Below, in pieces: positions 7,338 to 17,793 of a stretch of 64,000 nucleotides of DNA (the stretch's first letter is position 1; the number at the start of each line of letters is the position of its first letter). The stretch comes from Candidatus Thiodiazotropha sp. (ex Myrtea sp. 'scaly one' KF741663) (lineage in GTDB: Bacteria; Pseudomonadota; Gammaproteobacteria; Chromatiales; Chromatiaceae): assembly GCA_025655555.1 (NCBI GenBank), contig JAHXIQ010000002.1:682001-746000 (forward strand), read 5' to 3'. A program made the translations under genes and the position numbers. Below the pieces are notes generated by a model. It was given only the letters and a program-made list of their open reading frames with translations, was not told where the DNA came from and did no database searches.

Positions 7338-8657
7338 ATGGTGGCAAGTGAGTACAGACGGCGTCGGCGTGAATTGATGCGCATGATGGGGCCGGACAGC
7401 ATTGCAATCCTGCCTACTGCGCCACTTCATATACGTAACCGGGACGTTCATTTCCCTTATCGTCCTGATAGTGACTTCTATTACCTCACAGGCTTTCCCG
7501 AACCAGAAGCGGTCTGTGTACTCATTCCCGGACGCAAGCATGCGGAATATATCCTGTTCAACCGGGAACGTGATCCGCATAAAGAGCAGTGGGATGGTGC
7601 GCGTGCGGGGCAAGAGGGTGCCTGTGAGATTTATGATGCGGACGATTCCTTTCCGATCGGAGATCTGGATGACATCCTGCCCGGCATGTTGGAGCAGTGT
7701 GAACATGTTTACTTCGCCATGGGTTGTAATCCAGATCTGGACAAGCGCCTGCCTGAGTGGATCAATCATATCCGGTGTGAATCCCGTAGCGGATCGCAGG
7801 GTCCTATAGAGATCATTGCACTGGATCACTATCTGCATGAGATGCGATTGTTCAAGAGTCGCTCTGAACTAAAAACCATGCGTAAAGCCGCTCGGATCTC
7901 TTCATCTGCTCACAAGCAAGTCATGCAGGCCTGTAAGCCCGGTGTCTGGGAGTACCAACTGGAAGCGTTATTTGTGCGTGATTGCACGCATCACGGCGGT
8001 AAATCACAAGCCTATCCCCCTATTGTCGGTGCTGGCCCCAATGCCTGTACGCTTCACTACATCGATAATCAGGATCAGATACAAGATAAACAAATGCTGC
8101 TTATCGATGCCGGTTGTGAGTATGAATACTATGCTTCCGACATTACCCGGACCTACCCGGTCAACGGCAGCTTCAGCGAGCCACAACGGCAACTCTACGA
8201 ACTGGTGTTGGCGGCACAACTGGCAGCCATCGCAAAAGTGAAACCAGGTAACCATTGGAATGATCCCCATGATGCAGCGGTTCGTACCATTACCCGCGGT
8301 TTGGTTAAGCTGGGCCTTCTAAAAGGCACTCTCTCGAAATTGATCAAAGATGAGAAGTACAAAACCTTCTTTCCACATCGTACGGGACATTGGCTGGGTA
8401 TGGATGTGCATGACGTGGGTGATTACAAGGTCGATGGCGCATGGCGTCTACTTGAACCCGGCATGGTGTTGACTATCGAGCCCGGGCTCTATGTGCCGGC
8501 GGGCACTAAGAGTGTGGCAAAGAAATGGTGGAATATCGGTATTCGCATCGAAGACGATGTACTTGTGACCAAAGAGGGTAACGAGGTGCTCTCTAAAGAT
8601 GCCCCGAAGACGGTCGATGAGATTGAGGCGATCATGGCGGTCACCCATGTCGGCTGA
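7338..8657 (+). CDS. pepP: Xaa-Pro aminopeptidase (aminopeptidase P)
   Basis: 439 residues; cleaves N-terminal X-Pro bonds. An N-terminal creatinase-like domain (1-175) is followed by the pita-bread catalytic domain. The five dinuclear metal ligands are all visible: D257 (LLIDAG), D268 (SDITRTYPV), H351 (RTGHWLGMDVHD), E381 (TIEPGLYV) and E405 (IRIEDD), with His240 and His358 as expected active-site residues. Length matches E. coli PepP. Its last 11 bases overlap ubiH, so the gene is coupled to the ubiquinone hydroxylases, an arrangement conserved in gammaproteobacteria. Confidence 0.96.
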   Translation: MVASEYRRRRRELMRMMGPDSIAILPTAPLHIRNRDVHFPYRPDSDFYYLTGFPEPEAVCVLIPGRKHAEYILFNRERDPHKEQWDGARAGQEGACEIYDADDSFPIGDLDDILPGMLEQCEHVYFAMGCNPDLDKRLPEWINHIRCESRSGSQGPIEIIALDHYLHEMRLFKSRSELKTMRKAARISSSAHKQVMQACKPGVWEYQLEALFVRDCTHHGGKSQAYPPIVGAGPNACTLHYIDNQDQIQDKQMLLIDAGCEYEYYASDITRTYPVNGSFSEPQRQLYELVLAAQLAAIAKVKPGNHWNDPHDAAVRTITRGLVKLGLLKGTLSKLIKDEKYKTFFPHRTGHWLGMDVHDVGDYKVDGAWRLLEPGMVLTIEPGLYVPAGTKSVAKKWWNIGIRIEDDVLVTKEGNEVLSKDAPKTVDEIEAIMAVTHVG

Positions 8658-9870
8658 ATTCGATCTGCTGATCATTGGTGGCGGCATGGTCGGTGCGAGT
8701 CTTGCACGTGCGGTAAGCGGCCAGGGGCTCCGCATTGGGATAGTGGAGGCCTTTTCCCTCGCATCCAATGTACAGCCTAGTTTCGATGATCGGGTGATCG
8801 CGCTCTCCTGGGGGAGCCGTAAGATCCTGCAGGCAATCGGCATGTGGGGTGAAATGGCGAAATCTGCCGAGCCCATCCATCGTATCCATATCTCAGATCG
8901 TGGACATTTTGGCTTTACCCATCTCGATCGTCATGAAGAGGGTGTTGATGCCTTGGGTTATGTCGCCACTGCTCGTGCCATGGGTGAAGTGCTGCAAAAG
9001 AATCTGGCAGATCTTCCTGATGTCGAGTTTATCTGTCCTGCAAAGTTGCGGCACTTTACGGTGAGCGGTGACAGAGTGGATGTCACGCTAGCAGTGGATG
9101 GTGACATTCGGGAAATCAACTCGAAGCTGCTGGTGGCAGCAGATGGGGGCGATTCTCAAGTCAGAACCATGTTGTCCATCCCGCTGAAGGAGCAGGCTTA
9201 TGGTCAGACCGCCATCATCGCCAATCTGACAACAGCAAAACCACATGAAGGTATGGCGTACGAACGTTTTACCGACAGCGGTCCCTTGGCGATGCTGCCA
9301 ATGACCGAAGGCAGAGTCTCGATGGTTTGGACAGCCAAGGATGATCAGGTCGATGGCCTGATGTCCCTCTCCGATCAGGCATTTCTCGACCATCTGCAAG
9401 ACAGGTTCGGTTATCGCCTGGGTCGGATGGAGAGTATAGGAGAGCGTGTCTCCTATCCGTTGCGACTCAGACAGGCCACGGAACAGATCAGCAATAGGGT
9501 GGCGTTGATTGGTAATGCCGCACACACCATACATCCTGTCACCGGACAAGGTTTCAATCTGGGGCTGCGCGATGTGGCTGTGTTGGCGGATCTATTAAGC
9601 GATGCGGCGGTTTCGAAGCAAGACCCGGGAGAGCGGTCGTTACTTGAAAGTTATGAAAAATGGCGACAACGGGATCAGCAGGCCGTTGCCTTGATTACCG
9701 ACAGTCTGGCCCGATTGTTTGCCAATCCCTTAGGGCCGCTCAGAGTAGCGCGTAATCTTGGTCTGCTTGGTTTGGACAGCTTGCCGAGTTTGAAACATTT
9801 GGTGGCGAGACAGTTTATGGGTGTCAACGGGCGTCTGCCGCGACTCGCACGAGGAGTCTCACTTGACTGA
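8647..9870 (+). CDS. ubiH: 2-octaprenyl-6-methoxyphenol hydroxylase UbiH
   Basis: FAD-dependent aromatic monooxygenase of ubiquinone biosynthesis. From ATG 8647 it has 407 residues. The N-terminal Rossmann motif is LLIIGGGMVGASLARAV, the middle DG motif VAADGGDS binds FAD, and the C-terminal LIGNAAHTIHPVTGQGFNLGLRD is the UbiH/UbiI/UbiF signature. The first of two paralogues in tandem; assignment as UbiH rather than UbiI follows the conserved order pepP-ubiH-ubiI. The ORF-track start at 8599 lies inside pepP and would add a very basic, non-family extension. Confidence 0.92.
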   Translation: MSAEFDLLIIGGGMVGASLARAVSGQGLRIGIVEAFSLASNVQPSFDDRVIALSWGSRKILQAIGMWGEMAKSAEPIHRIHISDRGHFGFTHLDRHEEGVDALGYVATARAMGEVLQKNLADLPDVEFICPAKLRHFTVSGDRVDVTLAVDGDIREINSKLLVAADGGDSQVRTMLSIPLKEQAYGQTAIIANLTTAKPHEGMAYERFTDSGPLAMLPMTEGRVSMVWTAKDDQVDGLMSLSDQAFLDHLQDRFGYRLGRMESIGERVSYPLRLRQATEQISNRVALIGNAAHTIHPVTGQGFNLGLRDVAVLADLLSDAAVSKQDPGERSLLESYEKWRQRDQQAVALITDSLARLFANPLGPLRVARNLGLLGLDSLPSLKHLVARQFMGVNGRLPRLARGVSLD

Positions 9871-11101
9871 TCGGGAAACCACACTCGAATACTTCGATAT
9901 CATCGTCGTCGGAGGCGGCATGGTGGGTAGTGCGCTGGCCTGTGCGACGGCAGAGGCGGGCTTTAACGTTTGTGTGCTTGAGATGAGAGAGCCACAACAA
10001 AACTGGCCAAAAGATGAAGTCGATCTTCGGGTCTCTGCCTTGACGCGAGCCTCTCAATGCGTGTTGGAAAATCTTGGAGTATGGGAGCAGATGCAAGCAC
10101 TGCGAATCAGCCCTTACACTGATATGGAGGTCTGGGATGCTGGCGGTAGCGGACGCATCCACTTCAGTGCAGCGGAACTCGGTGAAGTCAATCTGGGGCA
10201 TATTGTCGAAAACCGCGTGACTCAACTGACCTTGTGGCAGCGATTGGAGTCTCTGCAGGGAGTGACCTTGCGTTGTCCAGCCAGGGTTACTCAATTGTTA
10301 TTGGATGACAAACCCGGAGTGATATTGGATGACGGCACGCATCTACAGGCCCGGTTGATTGTTGCCGCAGATGGCAGAGATTCACAGATCCGGGAGATGG
10401 CCGGTATCGGTACCAAAGGATGGGATTACGATCAGCATGCCATTGTTGCAACCATCACACCGCAACAGCATCACGGCTACACGGCTCGGCAAAGGTTTAT
10501 GAAGACCGGTCCACTGGCTTTTCTCCCTATCGATGACGGACGCTGTTCCATTGTCTGGTCTACCTCCCCGCAGGAGGCAGAGGCATTGATGGCGATGGAC
10601 GATAAGGCTTTCAGTCATGCGCTGACATTGGCGAGTGACCATATGCTGGGTGAGATCGATGCTGTAGGCCCCAGGGGTGTCTTTCCTTTGCGCTTGGGAC
10701 ATGCGGAGATCTACATTCGCCCTGGACTTGCACTGATCGGCGATGCGGCCCACGCCATACACCCTCTGGCAGGACAGGGCGTCAACCTGGGCTTTCTTGA
10801 TGCGGCCACCCTGGCGGAAACCGTGATTGATGCCAAGTCGATAGGTCGACCCATCGGTGCCTTTGCCACCCTGCGCCGTTATGAACGGACACGCAAGGGC
10901 GCCAACATGGGCATGCTGGCAGCCATGGATGCCTTCAAGCGAACCTTTAGCAATGAGATTCCACCACTCCAAATGATCAGAAACCTGGGGCTCACATTGG
11001 CGGATCGATCGGGGCCCCTGAAACATCTGATGGTGCGTCGAGCCATGGGACTGAGTGGTGAGTTGCCAGATCTGGCCAGACATCGCCCCGTAGGGAATTA
11101 A
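9863..11101 (+). CDS. ubiI: Ubiquinone biosynthesis hydroxylase UbiI/VisC
   Basis: Paralogue of UbiH, expected to hydroxylate C5 of the ubiquinone ring. The best start is TTG 9863, which has GAGGAG six bases upstream and overlaps the ubiH stop; the ORF-track start at 9821 lacks a site. This gives 412 residues. FAD motifs: IIVVGGGMVGSALA near the N-terminus, VAADGRDSQIR in the middle and LIGDAAHAIHPLAGQGVNLGFLD near residue 290. The VRVSALTRAS-like block after the first domain is also conserved in this family. A UbiF function cannot be excluded from sequence alone. Confidence 0.9.
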   Translation: MTDRETTLEYFDIIVVGGGMVGSALACATAEAGFNVCVLEMREPQQNWPKDEVDLRVSALTRASQCVLENLGVWEQMQALRISPYTDMEVWDAGGSGRIHFSAAELGEVNLGHIVENRVTQLTLWQRLESLQGVTLRCPARVTQLLLDDKPGVILDDGTHLQARLIVAADGRDSQIREMAGIGTKGWDYDQHAIVATITPQQHHGYTARQRFMKTGPLAFLPIDDGRCSIVWSTSPQEAEALMAMDDKAFSHALTLASDHMLGEIDAVGPRGVFPLRLGHAEIYIRPGLALIGDAAHAIHPLAGQGVNLGFLDAATLAETVIDAKSIGRPIGAFATLRRYERTRKGANMGMLAAMDAFKRTFSNEIPPLQMIRNLGLTLADRSGPLKHLMVRRAMGLSGELPDLARHRPVGN

Positions 11102-11248
11102 ATTCACCGGCTAAATGGCCTGTAATTTTTTTAATCCTTTCGTGATGCGTATTGCAATCTTTTACAGATATGGTGTTCCTCCGGCTGGCTGACGTGGCAT
11201 ATATTGGGGTGATATATACAGATAAAGATACCCTGAGGAGAGTTCATC

Positions 11249-12853
11249 ATGATTAGACGCCCCCTGGCTTGGGTTGTGTTGCCTTTGGCGCTGTTTCTCC
11301 TTGCCATGTTGACCGCCTGCGGTGGTGGCGGTTCTTCCTCTTCAACGGCCCCCTCAGGCAAGACGGGTTCTGTGGGCATCATGTTGACCGATGCACCGGC
11401 CGATCCCGCTCTTTTCTCTGCGATCAATGCAACCATCGAACGCGTGGAGTTGATTGGCGGTGATGGTGGTAAAGCGAGCTTGTTTGATGGACCCGCAGAG
11501 ACAGTGGATTTACTGCGATTGCGTAATGAATCCGTGCCCTTCACTTTCCGTGATGATGTGCCGGTTGGTACTTATTGCAAGGTCAGGCTCACGCTGACCA
11601 ATCCTGACGGGCTGGAATTGGTGCTGGCGGCAGATGGTAGTAGCTATTTCCCCAAATTACCCGGTAACGGAAAGCTCGACCTGTTGGCGAGGAATTGCTT
11701 CACGGTGGCACCGGGTGCATCCGTCACGCTTCAGCTCGACATGGATGCCGGTAACTCTATCCATATCGTACAGACGGGTAGTAAGACCACGTATAACTTT
11801 CGTCCGGTGGTCTTTGTTGATGTGATCAACAAAAGTTTCAGTGGCAAGCTGGTACGGGTGGAAGGTGTGATTGAAGATATCAACGCTGCGGATCAAAGCC
11901 TGTTGTTGTGTGGTGCGCTTCCAACACATCAAGTGAACGGCCGGGATTGTGTGACGGTAAGTTTGGGGGCGGATTCGGCTTTCTTTGACAACGTAACACT
12001 CGGTGGTGACGCAGCCCCATTGGCCGACCTGTTAGTGGAAGGCAACCTGAGTCAATCGGCAGCGGTGGTTGGGTTGGTGCGGACCCTGGTGATCAATGAT
12101 GAGATACCTGACATCCCCGCATCATCTCTGCCCGGCAGCGATCTCTGCCGGATTTGGGATACGGCTTTTGATGCGGCCTCCCAACCGTATCCGGATGATG
12201 TGGATTGTCTTGATACCACCTTGGTGTTGCCTGATGGAACCCTTCTTATTGACGACCAGGGTGGGGTGGTCACTGATCACCGTCCACGACTTGCGCTGGA
12301 TGGTTTAGCTGTTGAGATGGGTGTGTTCAGCCAGGCCTATGGTACTGCCGCCACCGATGCTGACATAAACGGCTTTACCATGCACACGCCGGATATTGTC
12401 ACTGTGGATCTGCAGGATCCTACCGGCTTCAACGGTACGCGTATTCTTTCCAAGGATGGGGAGATACTCGACTATACCGCCATTCTCATACCTCGAGCAC
12501 TAAAAGTGGATGGTGTGCAGACAACTCCGTTAGATCCTTTCAAGGCTGCGGTTGTCATCGTCGATACCGACATGGATGGCCGGGTGGCCGCTGCAGGAAC
12601 GATTGGTGGTTTGGTCACAGGTGGCTTCACGTTGATACCTGAGGCGGGTACCACACCCTGTGGTGTTACAGGTGATCTAACTGTGCTGCTGAGTCCGGAT
12701 GCAGCTGTCACCACAGTCACGATCACCAACACGACGGTCGATGTTTCACCCGGCGGTGTTCTGGAGGCGGGGCAGGAGATTGGTGTCAGCGGGCAGTGTG
12801 GGACGGACAGCCTAACGGCAGACACGGTCGTGATTGTCGACGACCAGAGATAA
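11249..12853 (+). CDS. DUF4382 lipoprotein with DUF5666-like repeats
   Basis: 534 residues. A lipoprotein signal peptide ends in LLAMLTAC with the lipidated Cys24, then a GGGGSSSS linker. Residues about 40-165 match the DUF4382 pattern (GSVGIMLTDAPADP... VELIGGDG), a domain seen in secreted or surface lipoproteins. Later segments (GKLVRVEGVIEDINAADQSLLLC, and three related VxG...D blocks) resemble the small beta-barrel repeats of DUF5666. Function unknown; likely outer-membrane anchored. It stands alone with its own GAGGAG site between ubiI and the gcv riboswitch. A second GGGG-linker lipoprotein of related type is at 50961. Confidence 0.72.
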   Translation: MIRRPLAWVVLPLALFLLAMLTACGGGGSSSSTAPSGKTGSVGIMLTDAPADPALFSAINATIERVELIGGDGGKASLFDGPAETVDLLRLRNESVPFTFRDDVPVGTYCKVRLTLTNPDGLELVLAADGSSYFPKLPGNGKLDLLARNCFTVAPGASVTLQLDMDAGNSIHIVQTGSKTTYNFRPVVFVDVINKSFSGKLVRVEGVIEDINAADQSLLLCGALPTHQVNGRDCVTVSLGADSAFFDNVTLGGDAAPLADLLVEGNLSQSAAVVGLVRTLVINDEIPDIPASSLPGSDLCRIWDTAFDAASQPYPDDVDCLDTTLVLPDGTLLIDDQGGVVTDHRPRLALDGLAVEMGVFSQAYGTAATDADINGFTMHTPDIVTVDLQDPTGFNGTRILSKDGEILDYTAILIPRALKVDGVQTTPLDPFKAAVVIVDTDMDGRVAAAGTIGGLVTGGFTLIPEAGTTPCGVTGDLTVLLSPDAAVTTVTITNTTVDVSPGGVLEAGQEIGVSGQCGTDSLTADTVVIVDDQR

Positions 12854-12878
12854 TCAGAGAAAGTAAGGTTTTTCTGCA

Positions 12879-12907
12879 TTGGCAATTCTGGGAGGGCAGG
12901 GTATAGT
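12879..12907 (+). promoter_or_regulatory. Promoter of the glycine cleavage operon
   Basis: TTGGCA (12879-12884) and TATAGT (12902-12907) with a 17-base spacer lie just before the first aptamer of the glycine riboswitch, giving a predicted transcript start near 12914. Confidence 0.6.
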
Positions 12908-12921
12908 CTCGGCTCGACCCA

Positions 12922-13113
12922 GCCCTCGTGGGAGAGATCGGTTCAGTACCGACGCCGAAGGCGCAATTCCGCCCGGAATCGCTCAGGCAAAAGGACCGTG
13001 GGGGTAAGTTCATGCTTTTGGACTTAGGTCGACTCTGGAGAGCGGTGTAACCACACCCACCGACGGGGCAGGCGCTATTTGCACAGCGCCAAACTCTCAG
13101 GTTTTGGACAGAG
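12922..13113 (+). promoter_or_regulatory. Tandem glycine riboswitch
   Basis: Two consecutive aptamers of the gcvT type. The first contains CGTGGGAGAGATCGG, GCCGAAGGCGCAA and GCTCAGGCAAAAGGACCGTGGG; the second has GACTCTGGAGAGCGG, CACCCACCGACGGGGCAGGCGC and CAAACTCTCAGGTTTTGGACAGAGGGG. The recurring GGAGAG...CCGA(C/A)GG...CTCAGGC/CTCAGGT(...)GGACAGAGGGG blocks are diagnostic for glycine aptamers. It is followed by a terminator hairpin and the gcvT ATG, so glycine binding is expected to allow read-through and turn the operon on. End points are approximate. Confidence 0.93.
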
Positions 13114-13114
13114 G

Positions 13115-13150
13115 GGCGGCGCAGGGGAATTCCTCTTGTGCCGCCTTTTT
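13115..13150 (+). terminator. Riboswitch-controlled terminator before gcvT
   Basis: GGCGGCGCAGGGG pairs imperfectly with CCTCTTGTGCCGCC across an AATT loop, followed directly by five T residues. It begins right after the last aptamer helix, so it is the expression platform. The ORF-track GTG for gcvT (13138) falls within this hairpin, which argues for the ATG at 13174. Confidence 0.85.
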
Positions 13151-13173
13151 GCGTTTTGAGCCGGGAGCCAGCG

Positions 13174-14262
13174 ATGGAAAAACAGACCGTTCTATATGAG
13201 ACCCACAAGTCCATGGGGGGCAAAATGGTACCCTTTGGCGGCTGGGATATGCCGCTTCATTACGGTTCCCAACTGGAGGAACATCACCAGGTCCGCCGGG
13301 ATGCCGGTATGTTCGATGTCTCTCATATGACGGTTGTGGATCTCAAAGGGCCTCAGGCGAAGCCCTATCTGCGCTATCTGCTCGCCAATGATGTGGACAA
13401 GCTGAAGACCGTCGGCAAGGCACTCTACTCCTGCATGCTCAACGAGCAGGGGGGCGTGGTGGATGATCTGATCGTTTACTATTTAAACGATGACTGGTTT
13501 CGCATGGTGGTCAATGCGGGTACCACCGAGAAAGACCTGGCCTGGCTGGAGAAGCAGGCAACAGATTTTGATCTGACCATCACACCCCGGCGTGACCTGG
13601 CGATGATCGCTGTACAGGGCCCCAATGCGCGAACCAAGGCCCTGTCCAGGGTGTCCGAGAAATTGCAAAAAGCGGGTGCGGAACTCAAACCTTTCAATGC
13701 AGTAATGGACGGCGATTGGTTCCTTGCCCGAACCGGCTACACCGGTGAGGATGGTTTTGAAATCATGCTGCCGGGGGATCAGGCTGAGTCATTCTGGCAA
13801 AGCCTGACTGATGCGGGTGTCGTACCCTGTGGGCTTGGTGCGCGGGATACCCTGCGCCTGGAGGCCGGCATGAATCTCTATGGTGCCGACATGGACGATG
13901 AGACGTCCCCACTGGAGTCCGGGCTTGGGTGGACAATCGCCTGGGAGCCTGAAGACAGAGACTTTATAGGGCGAAGCGTACTGCAGGCTCAGCGTAAAGA
14001 TCCGGAAAAGCAACGATTCATCGGTTTGGTCTTGACCGGCCGGGGGGTGCTGCGTAACCATTTGAAATTATTTGACGGCGATGAGCCGGTCGGCGAGATT
14101 ACATCAGGTGGTTTTGCGCCGACGCTGGAGCGCTCCATCGCCTTTGCGCGTGTCAAACCTGGAACCGGTGAGGCATGTGAGGTTGAGATTCGCGGCAAGC
14201 GTGTCTCTGCCCAGGTAGTGAAACCGCCTTTCGTGCGCCATGGCAAGTCTCAGCTGAGTTAG
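13174..14262 (+). CDS. gcvT: Aminomethyltransferase (glycine cleavage T protein)
   Basis: 362 residues from ATG 13174. T protein moves the methylene group from the aminomethyl-lipoyl H protein to THF and releases ammonia. The start [24 protein letters not shown] and the folate-binding segment ([46 protein letters not shown]) are all typical. Length fits the family. First gene of gcvT-gcvH-gcvPA-gcvPB and under the glycine riboswitch. Confidence 0.96.
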   Translation: MEKQTVLYETHKSMGGKMVPFGGWDMPLHYGSQLEEHHQVRRDAGMFDVSHMTVVDLKGPQAKPYLRYLLANDVDKLKTVGKALYSCMLNEQGGVVDDLIVYYLNDDWFRMVVNAGTTEKDLAWLEKQATDFDLTITPRRDLAMIAVQGPNARTKALSRVSEKLQKAGAELKPFNAVMDGDWFLARTGYTGEDGFEIMLPGDQAESFWQSLTDAGVVPCGLGARDTLRLEAGMNLYGADMDDETSPLESGLGWTIAWEPEDRDFIGRSVLQAQRKDPEKQRFIGLVLTGRGVLRNHLKLFDGDEPVGEITSGGFAPTLERSIAFARVKPGTGEACEVEIRGKRVSAQVVKPPFVRHGKSQLS

Positions 14263-14347
14263 CACTTATTGCCATCGTGAAGAGATATAATGACGGGCCT
14301 GAATACGACGTCCATCAACCAACCTATTGACAGACAGGATCAAGATC

Positions 14348-14743
14348 ATGAGTGACACACCTAAGGAACTCCGTTATGCCAAGTCCCACGAATGGCTCAG
14401 AGATGAAGGTGATGGTACCGCTACCATCGGTATTTCTGAACATGCCCAAGAGTTATTGGGCGACCTGGTTTTCGTCGACCTGCCGGAAGTTGGCACAAAG
14501 GTAGAGGCAGGTGGTGATTGTGCGGTGGTCGAGTCAGTGAAAGCTGCCTCTGACGTCTACAGTCCGGTCACTGGTGAAGTCATCGAAGTGAATGAGTCAC
14601 TTGATGATGCCCCCGAAACGATCAATGAAGATGCATTCGGCAACGGCTGGATGTTCAAAGTCAAACTCGATGATGCCACTGAATTAGACAGCCTGCTGGA
14701 TGCTGATGCTTACGATGCACTGGTTGCCGAGGAAGACCACTAA
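14348..14743 (+). CDS. gcvH: Glycine cleavage system H protein
   Basis: 131 residues from ATG 14348, in the context GATCATGAGTGAC. H protein carries the lipoyl arm that shuttles the aminomethyl group between P and T proteins and can be lipoylated by the LipB/LipA pathway encoded at 40-41 kb. The lipoyl-attachment lysine is K65 in [11 protein letters not shown]. The rest ([41 protein letters not shown]) matches the small lipoyl-domain fold. The ORF-track start seven codons earlier is less likely. Confidence 0.96.
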   Translation: MSDTPKELRYAKSHEWLRDEGDGTATIGISEHAQELLGDLVFVDLPEVGTKVEAGGDCAVVESVKAASDVYSPVTGEVIEVNESLDDAPETINEDAFGNGWMFKVKLDDATELDSLLDADAYDALVAEEDH

Positions 14744-14757
14744 ACAAAGAGACGGTC

Positions 14758-16155
14758 ATGCCATTCATTCCCCATACTGAAGATGATATTCAGGAGATGC
14801 TCGCAGTCATCGGTGTCGATAGTATCGATACGCTGTTCGACGAGATTCCTGATGAACTACGTTGTGACGAGTTAAAGGCCATTCCGGCAGGAATGCCTGA
14901 GATGGAAGTCTCCCGGTTAATGCAAGCGCGCGCCCGAGAGGATGGGCAACCACTCTGTTTTCTGGGTGCCGGTGCATACGATCACCACATCCCGGCAGCC
15001 GTTTGGCAGTTGACGACCCGTGGTGAGTTTTATACGGCCTACACACCGTATCAGGCCGAGGCAAGCCAGGGTACTTTGCAGTTGCTCTATGAGTACCAGT
15101 CGATGATGACGGCCTTGACCGGTATGGATGTCTCGAACGCCTCGCTCTATGACGGCGCCTCGGCGCTGGCGGAAGCCGTGCTGATGGCGGTACGCGCCAA
15201 CCGCAAGTCGAAGTCTGGTCGTATTTTGATGCCACGCACATTGCATCCACTCTATCGCAGAGTGACACACAGCATCGTACGCAATCAGGGGATAGAACTG
15301 GTCGAGGTTGGCTATGACGGCAAGACAGGTCAGGTCGATACGTCAGTACTGGAGCAATATGCCGGTGAGGATTTTGCTGCGTTGGTTATACCTCAACCCA
15401 ACTTCTTCGGGGTGCTGGAGAATGTGGATGAGCTGACCGAGTGGGCACATGCAAACGGCATGCTGGCGATCGCAGTGGTGAATCCACTTGCCATGTCCAT
15501 CCTGAAGCCAGCGGGAGAATGGGGTGAGGATGGCGCCGATATCTGCTGTGGTGAAGGTCAGCCGATGGGTGCTCCATTGGCTTCCGGCGGGCCCTATTTC
15601 GGATTTCTCTGCTGTCGGGAAAAGCTGGTACGCCAGATGCCGGGGCGCATCATCGGTAAGACGGTGGATTTAGATGGCAAGCCCGGCTATGCCCTGACCC
15701 TGCAGGCACGTGAACAGCATATCCGGCGCTCCAAGGCGACCTCGAATATCTGCACCAACCAAGGTTTGATGGTGACCGCGGCGACTATCCACATGGCGAT
15801 CATGGGCGGTGAAGGGTTACAGCACATGGCAGCGGCCTGTCACGGGAATACCGAAAGGCTGTCACAGGCGCTCTGCAGTCTTCCCCAGGTGGAATCTGTC
15901 TTCGAGGGCCCCGTATTTCACGAACGGGTATTAAAGCTACCGCTGTCTGCGAAAGACGCGCTAAAAGCCTTGGCTGCGCACAATGTGCAGGGTGGGTTCG
16001 ATCTGAGCGATGACTACCCGGAACTGGACAGTGCCATTCTGGTGTGTGCCACCGAACTGCGTGGTGAAGAGGATATCGAACAATACCGTAGCAAGCTTGA
16101 GCGGGTCATTGCGGCACAGGTACAGACACCCTGCCAGCTTAAGCCGGATTGGTGA
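14758..16155 (+). CDS. gcvPA: Glycine dehydrogenase (decarboxylating) subunit 1
   Basis: 465 residues, the N-terminal half of P protein as a separate chain. It forms a heterotetramer with GcvPB; the PLP lysine is in the partner. Family blocks: [17 protein letters not shown] at the start, [49 protein letters not shown] and [15 protein letters not shown]. Begins 14 bases after gcvH. The split P protein is common in Firmicutes and in several gammaproteobacteria, unlike the single-chain GcvP of E. coli. Confidence 0.95.
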   Translation: MPFIPHTEDDIQEMLAVIGVDSIDTLFDEIPDELRCDELKAIPAGMPEMEVSRLMQARAREDGQPLCFLGAGAYDHHIPAAVWQLTTRGEFYTAYTPYQAEASQGTLQLLYEYQSMMTALTGMDVSNASLYDGASALAEAVLMAVRANRKSKSGRILMPRTLHPLYRRVTHSIVRNQGIELVEVGYDGKTGQVDTSVLEQYAGEDFAALVIPQPNFFGVLENVDELTEWAHANGMLAIAVVNPLAMSILKPAGEWGEDGADICCGEGQPMGAPLASGGPYFGFLCCREKLVRQMPGRIIGKTVDLDGKPGYALTLQAREQHIRRSKATSNICTNQGLMVTAATIHMAIMGGEGLQHMAAACHGNTERLSQALCSLPQVESVFEGPVFHERVLKLPLSAKDALKALAAHNVQGGFDLSDDYPELDSAILVCATELRGEEDIEQYRSKLERVIAAQVQTPCQLKPDW

Positions 16156-16231
16156 AGCGGATCTTATCCGGTAATTGCTATAACGAACTGACACACAAGA
16201 CCGGGACTTCAGCGGTCGACATGGGATTGAG

Positions 16232-17680
16232 ATGATTTACGAGCATTCACGAACTGGCCGTCGGGCCACAGCCCAGACAAATCCGGAGATGGATAAGTTG
16301 TCTGATATTCCCGATGCGCTGTTAAGAAAACGTCCGGCAGGATTGCCTGAGGTTTCGGAGATGCAGGCTGTGCGCCACTATACTCGCCTGTCGCAGAAGA
16401 ACTTCTCCATCGATACCCATTTTTACCCGTTGGGCTCCTGTACCATGAAGTACAATCCGCGGGCCTGCAATTCACTGGCCAGCCTGCCCGGTTTTCTCTC
16501 CCGTCATCCGCTGGCGCCCGACACACATAGCCAAGGGTTCATGGCCTGCATGTATGATCTGCAGGAGATCCTCAAGCATGTCACCGGTATGCACGATGTT
16601 TCTCTCTCACCGGCTGCCGGTGCTCAGGGTGAGTTTGCTGGCGTAGCGATGATCCGTGCCTATCACGATGCACGAGGCGATACCGCACGGAGTGAGATCC
16701 TGGTACCCGATGCGGCCCATGGCACCAACCCGGCCTCTGCAGTCATGTGTGGTTACAAGGCTCGTGAGATTCCCACCGGCCGGGATGGAGATATCGACCT
16801 GGATGCACTGAAGCAGGCACTGGGACCACAAACAGCCGGCATCATGTTGACGAATCCTTCTACTGTTGGGGTGTTCGAGCGACGCATTAAAGAGATCGCT
16901 GGTCTCGTCCACGAAGCCGGCGGCTTACTTTACTATGATGGGGCTAATCTGAATGCCATCCTTGGAAAGGTAAGACCTGGCGACATGGGATTTGATGTCA
17001 TTCACATGAATTTACACAAGACCTTCTCCACCCCCCATGGTGGTGGTGGACCGGGTGCGGGACCTGTGGGTGTGAGCCAGCGACTGGCGCCCTATCTGCC
17101 GGTGCCGATGGTTGACTATGATGGCACAGACTATATTTGGCTGACCGAGAAAGAGCGACCAGAGAGTATCGGTCGTTTGTCGGCTTTCGCCGGTAACGCC
17201 GGTGTCCTGCTACGGGCCTATGTCTATGCCAGATTGCTGGGGCGAGAAGGTATGCATCGTGTCGCAGAGTTTTCCTCCCTGAATGCCAACTACCTCCTGA
17301 AACGTCTGATGGAAGTCGGTTTCGATGCCGCCTATCCTGAGCGCCGTGCCAGCCATGAGTTTATTCTGACGTTGAAAAAACAGGCCAAGGAACTCGGTGT
17401 CAATACCATGGACTTTGCCAAGCGGATGCTGGACTACGGGGTACATGCACCAACCACCTACTTTCCTTTGTTGGTGCCGGAGTGCCTGCTGGTGGAGCCC
17501 ACTGAGACTGAAGCCAAAGAGGATCTCGACAGTTTTGTCGAGATCATGCAGACCATCAAGCAGGAGGCTGAGACCCAGCCTGACCTGGTCAAACAAGCGC
17601 CACATACCATGCCCGTACGGCGTCTGGATGATGTGCGTGCCGCCCGCGAGCTTGACTTGGCCTGGAAGAGCGATAGCTAA
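16232..17680 (+). CDS. gcvPB: Glycine dehydrogenase (decarboxylating) subunit 2
   Basis: 482 residues; the PLP-bearing half of P protein. The PLP lysine is K263 in [18 protein letters not shown], and [13 protein letters not shown] (65-77) and [11 protein letters not shown] (128-138) are conserved. Ends the gcv operon; a short GAGATGGG/CCCATCTC hairpin lies downstream at 17696-17717 without a clear T-run. The gap from gcvPA is 76 bases. Confidence 0.95.
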   Translation: MIYEHSRTGRRATAQTNPEMDKLSDIPDALLRKRPAGLPEVSEMQAVRHYTRLSQKNFSIDTHFYPLGSCTMKYNPRACNSLASLPGFLSRHPLAPDTHSQGFMACMYDLQEILKHVTGMHDVSLSPAAGAQGEFAGVAMIRAYHDARGDTARSEILVPDAAHGTNPASAVMCGYKAREIPTGRDGDIDLDALKQALGPQTAGIMLTNPSTVGVFERRIKEIAGLVHEAGGLLYYDGANLNAILGKVRPGDMGFDVIHMNLHKTFSTPHGGGGPGAGPVGVSQRLAPYLPVPMVDYDGTDYIWLTEKERPESIGRLSAFAGNAGVLLRAYVYARLLGREGMHRVAEFSSLNANYLLKRLMEVGFDAAYPERRASHEFILTLKKQAKELGVNTMDFAKRMLDYGVHAPTTYFPLLVPECLLVEPTETEAKEDLDSFVEIMQTIKQEAETQPDLVKQAPHTMPVRRLDDVRAARELDLAWKSDS

Positions 17681-17695
17681 CACCCTCCCTGAATA

Positions 17696-17717
17696 GAGAT
17701 GGGTAGGTTCCCATCTC
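17696..17717 (+). other. Hairpin after the gcv operon
   Basis: Perfect 8-bp inverted repeat GAGATGGG/CCCATCTC with a 6-base loop, 15 bases after gcvPB. No following T-run, so at best a weak terminator or mRNA-stabilising structure. Confidence 0.35.
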
Positions 17718-17793
17718 CACTCTCAAATGCCGTTCGTATTGAATGGCAGACTATTTCTGAACTGAATAGAAGCAACGACAAAGAGGTTTTTAT

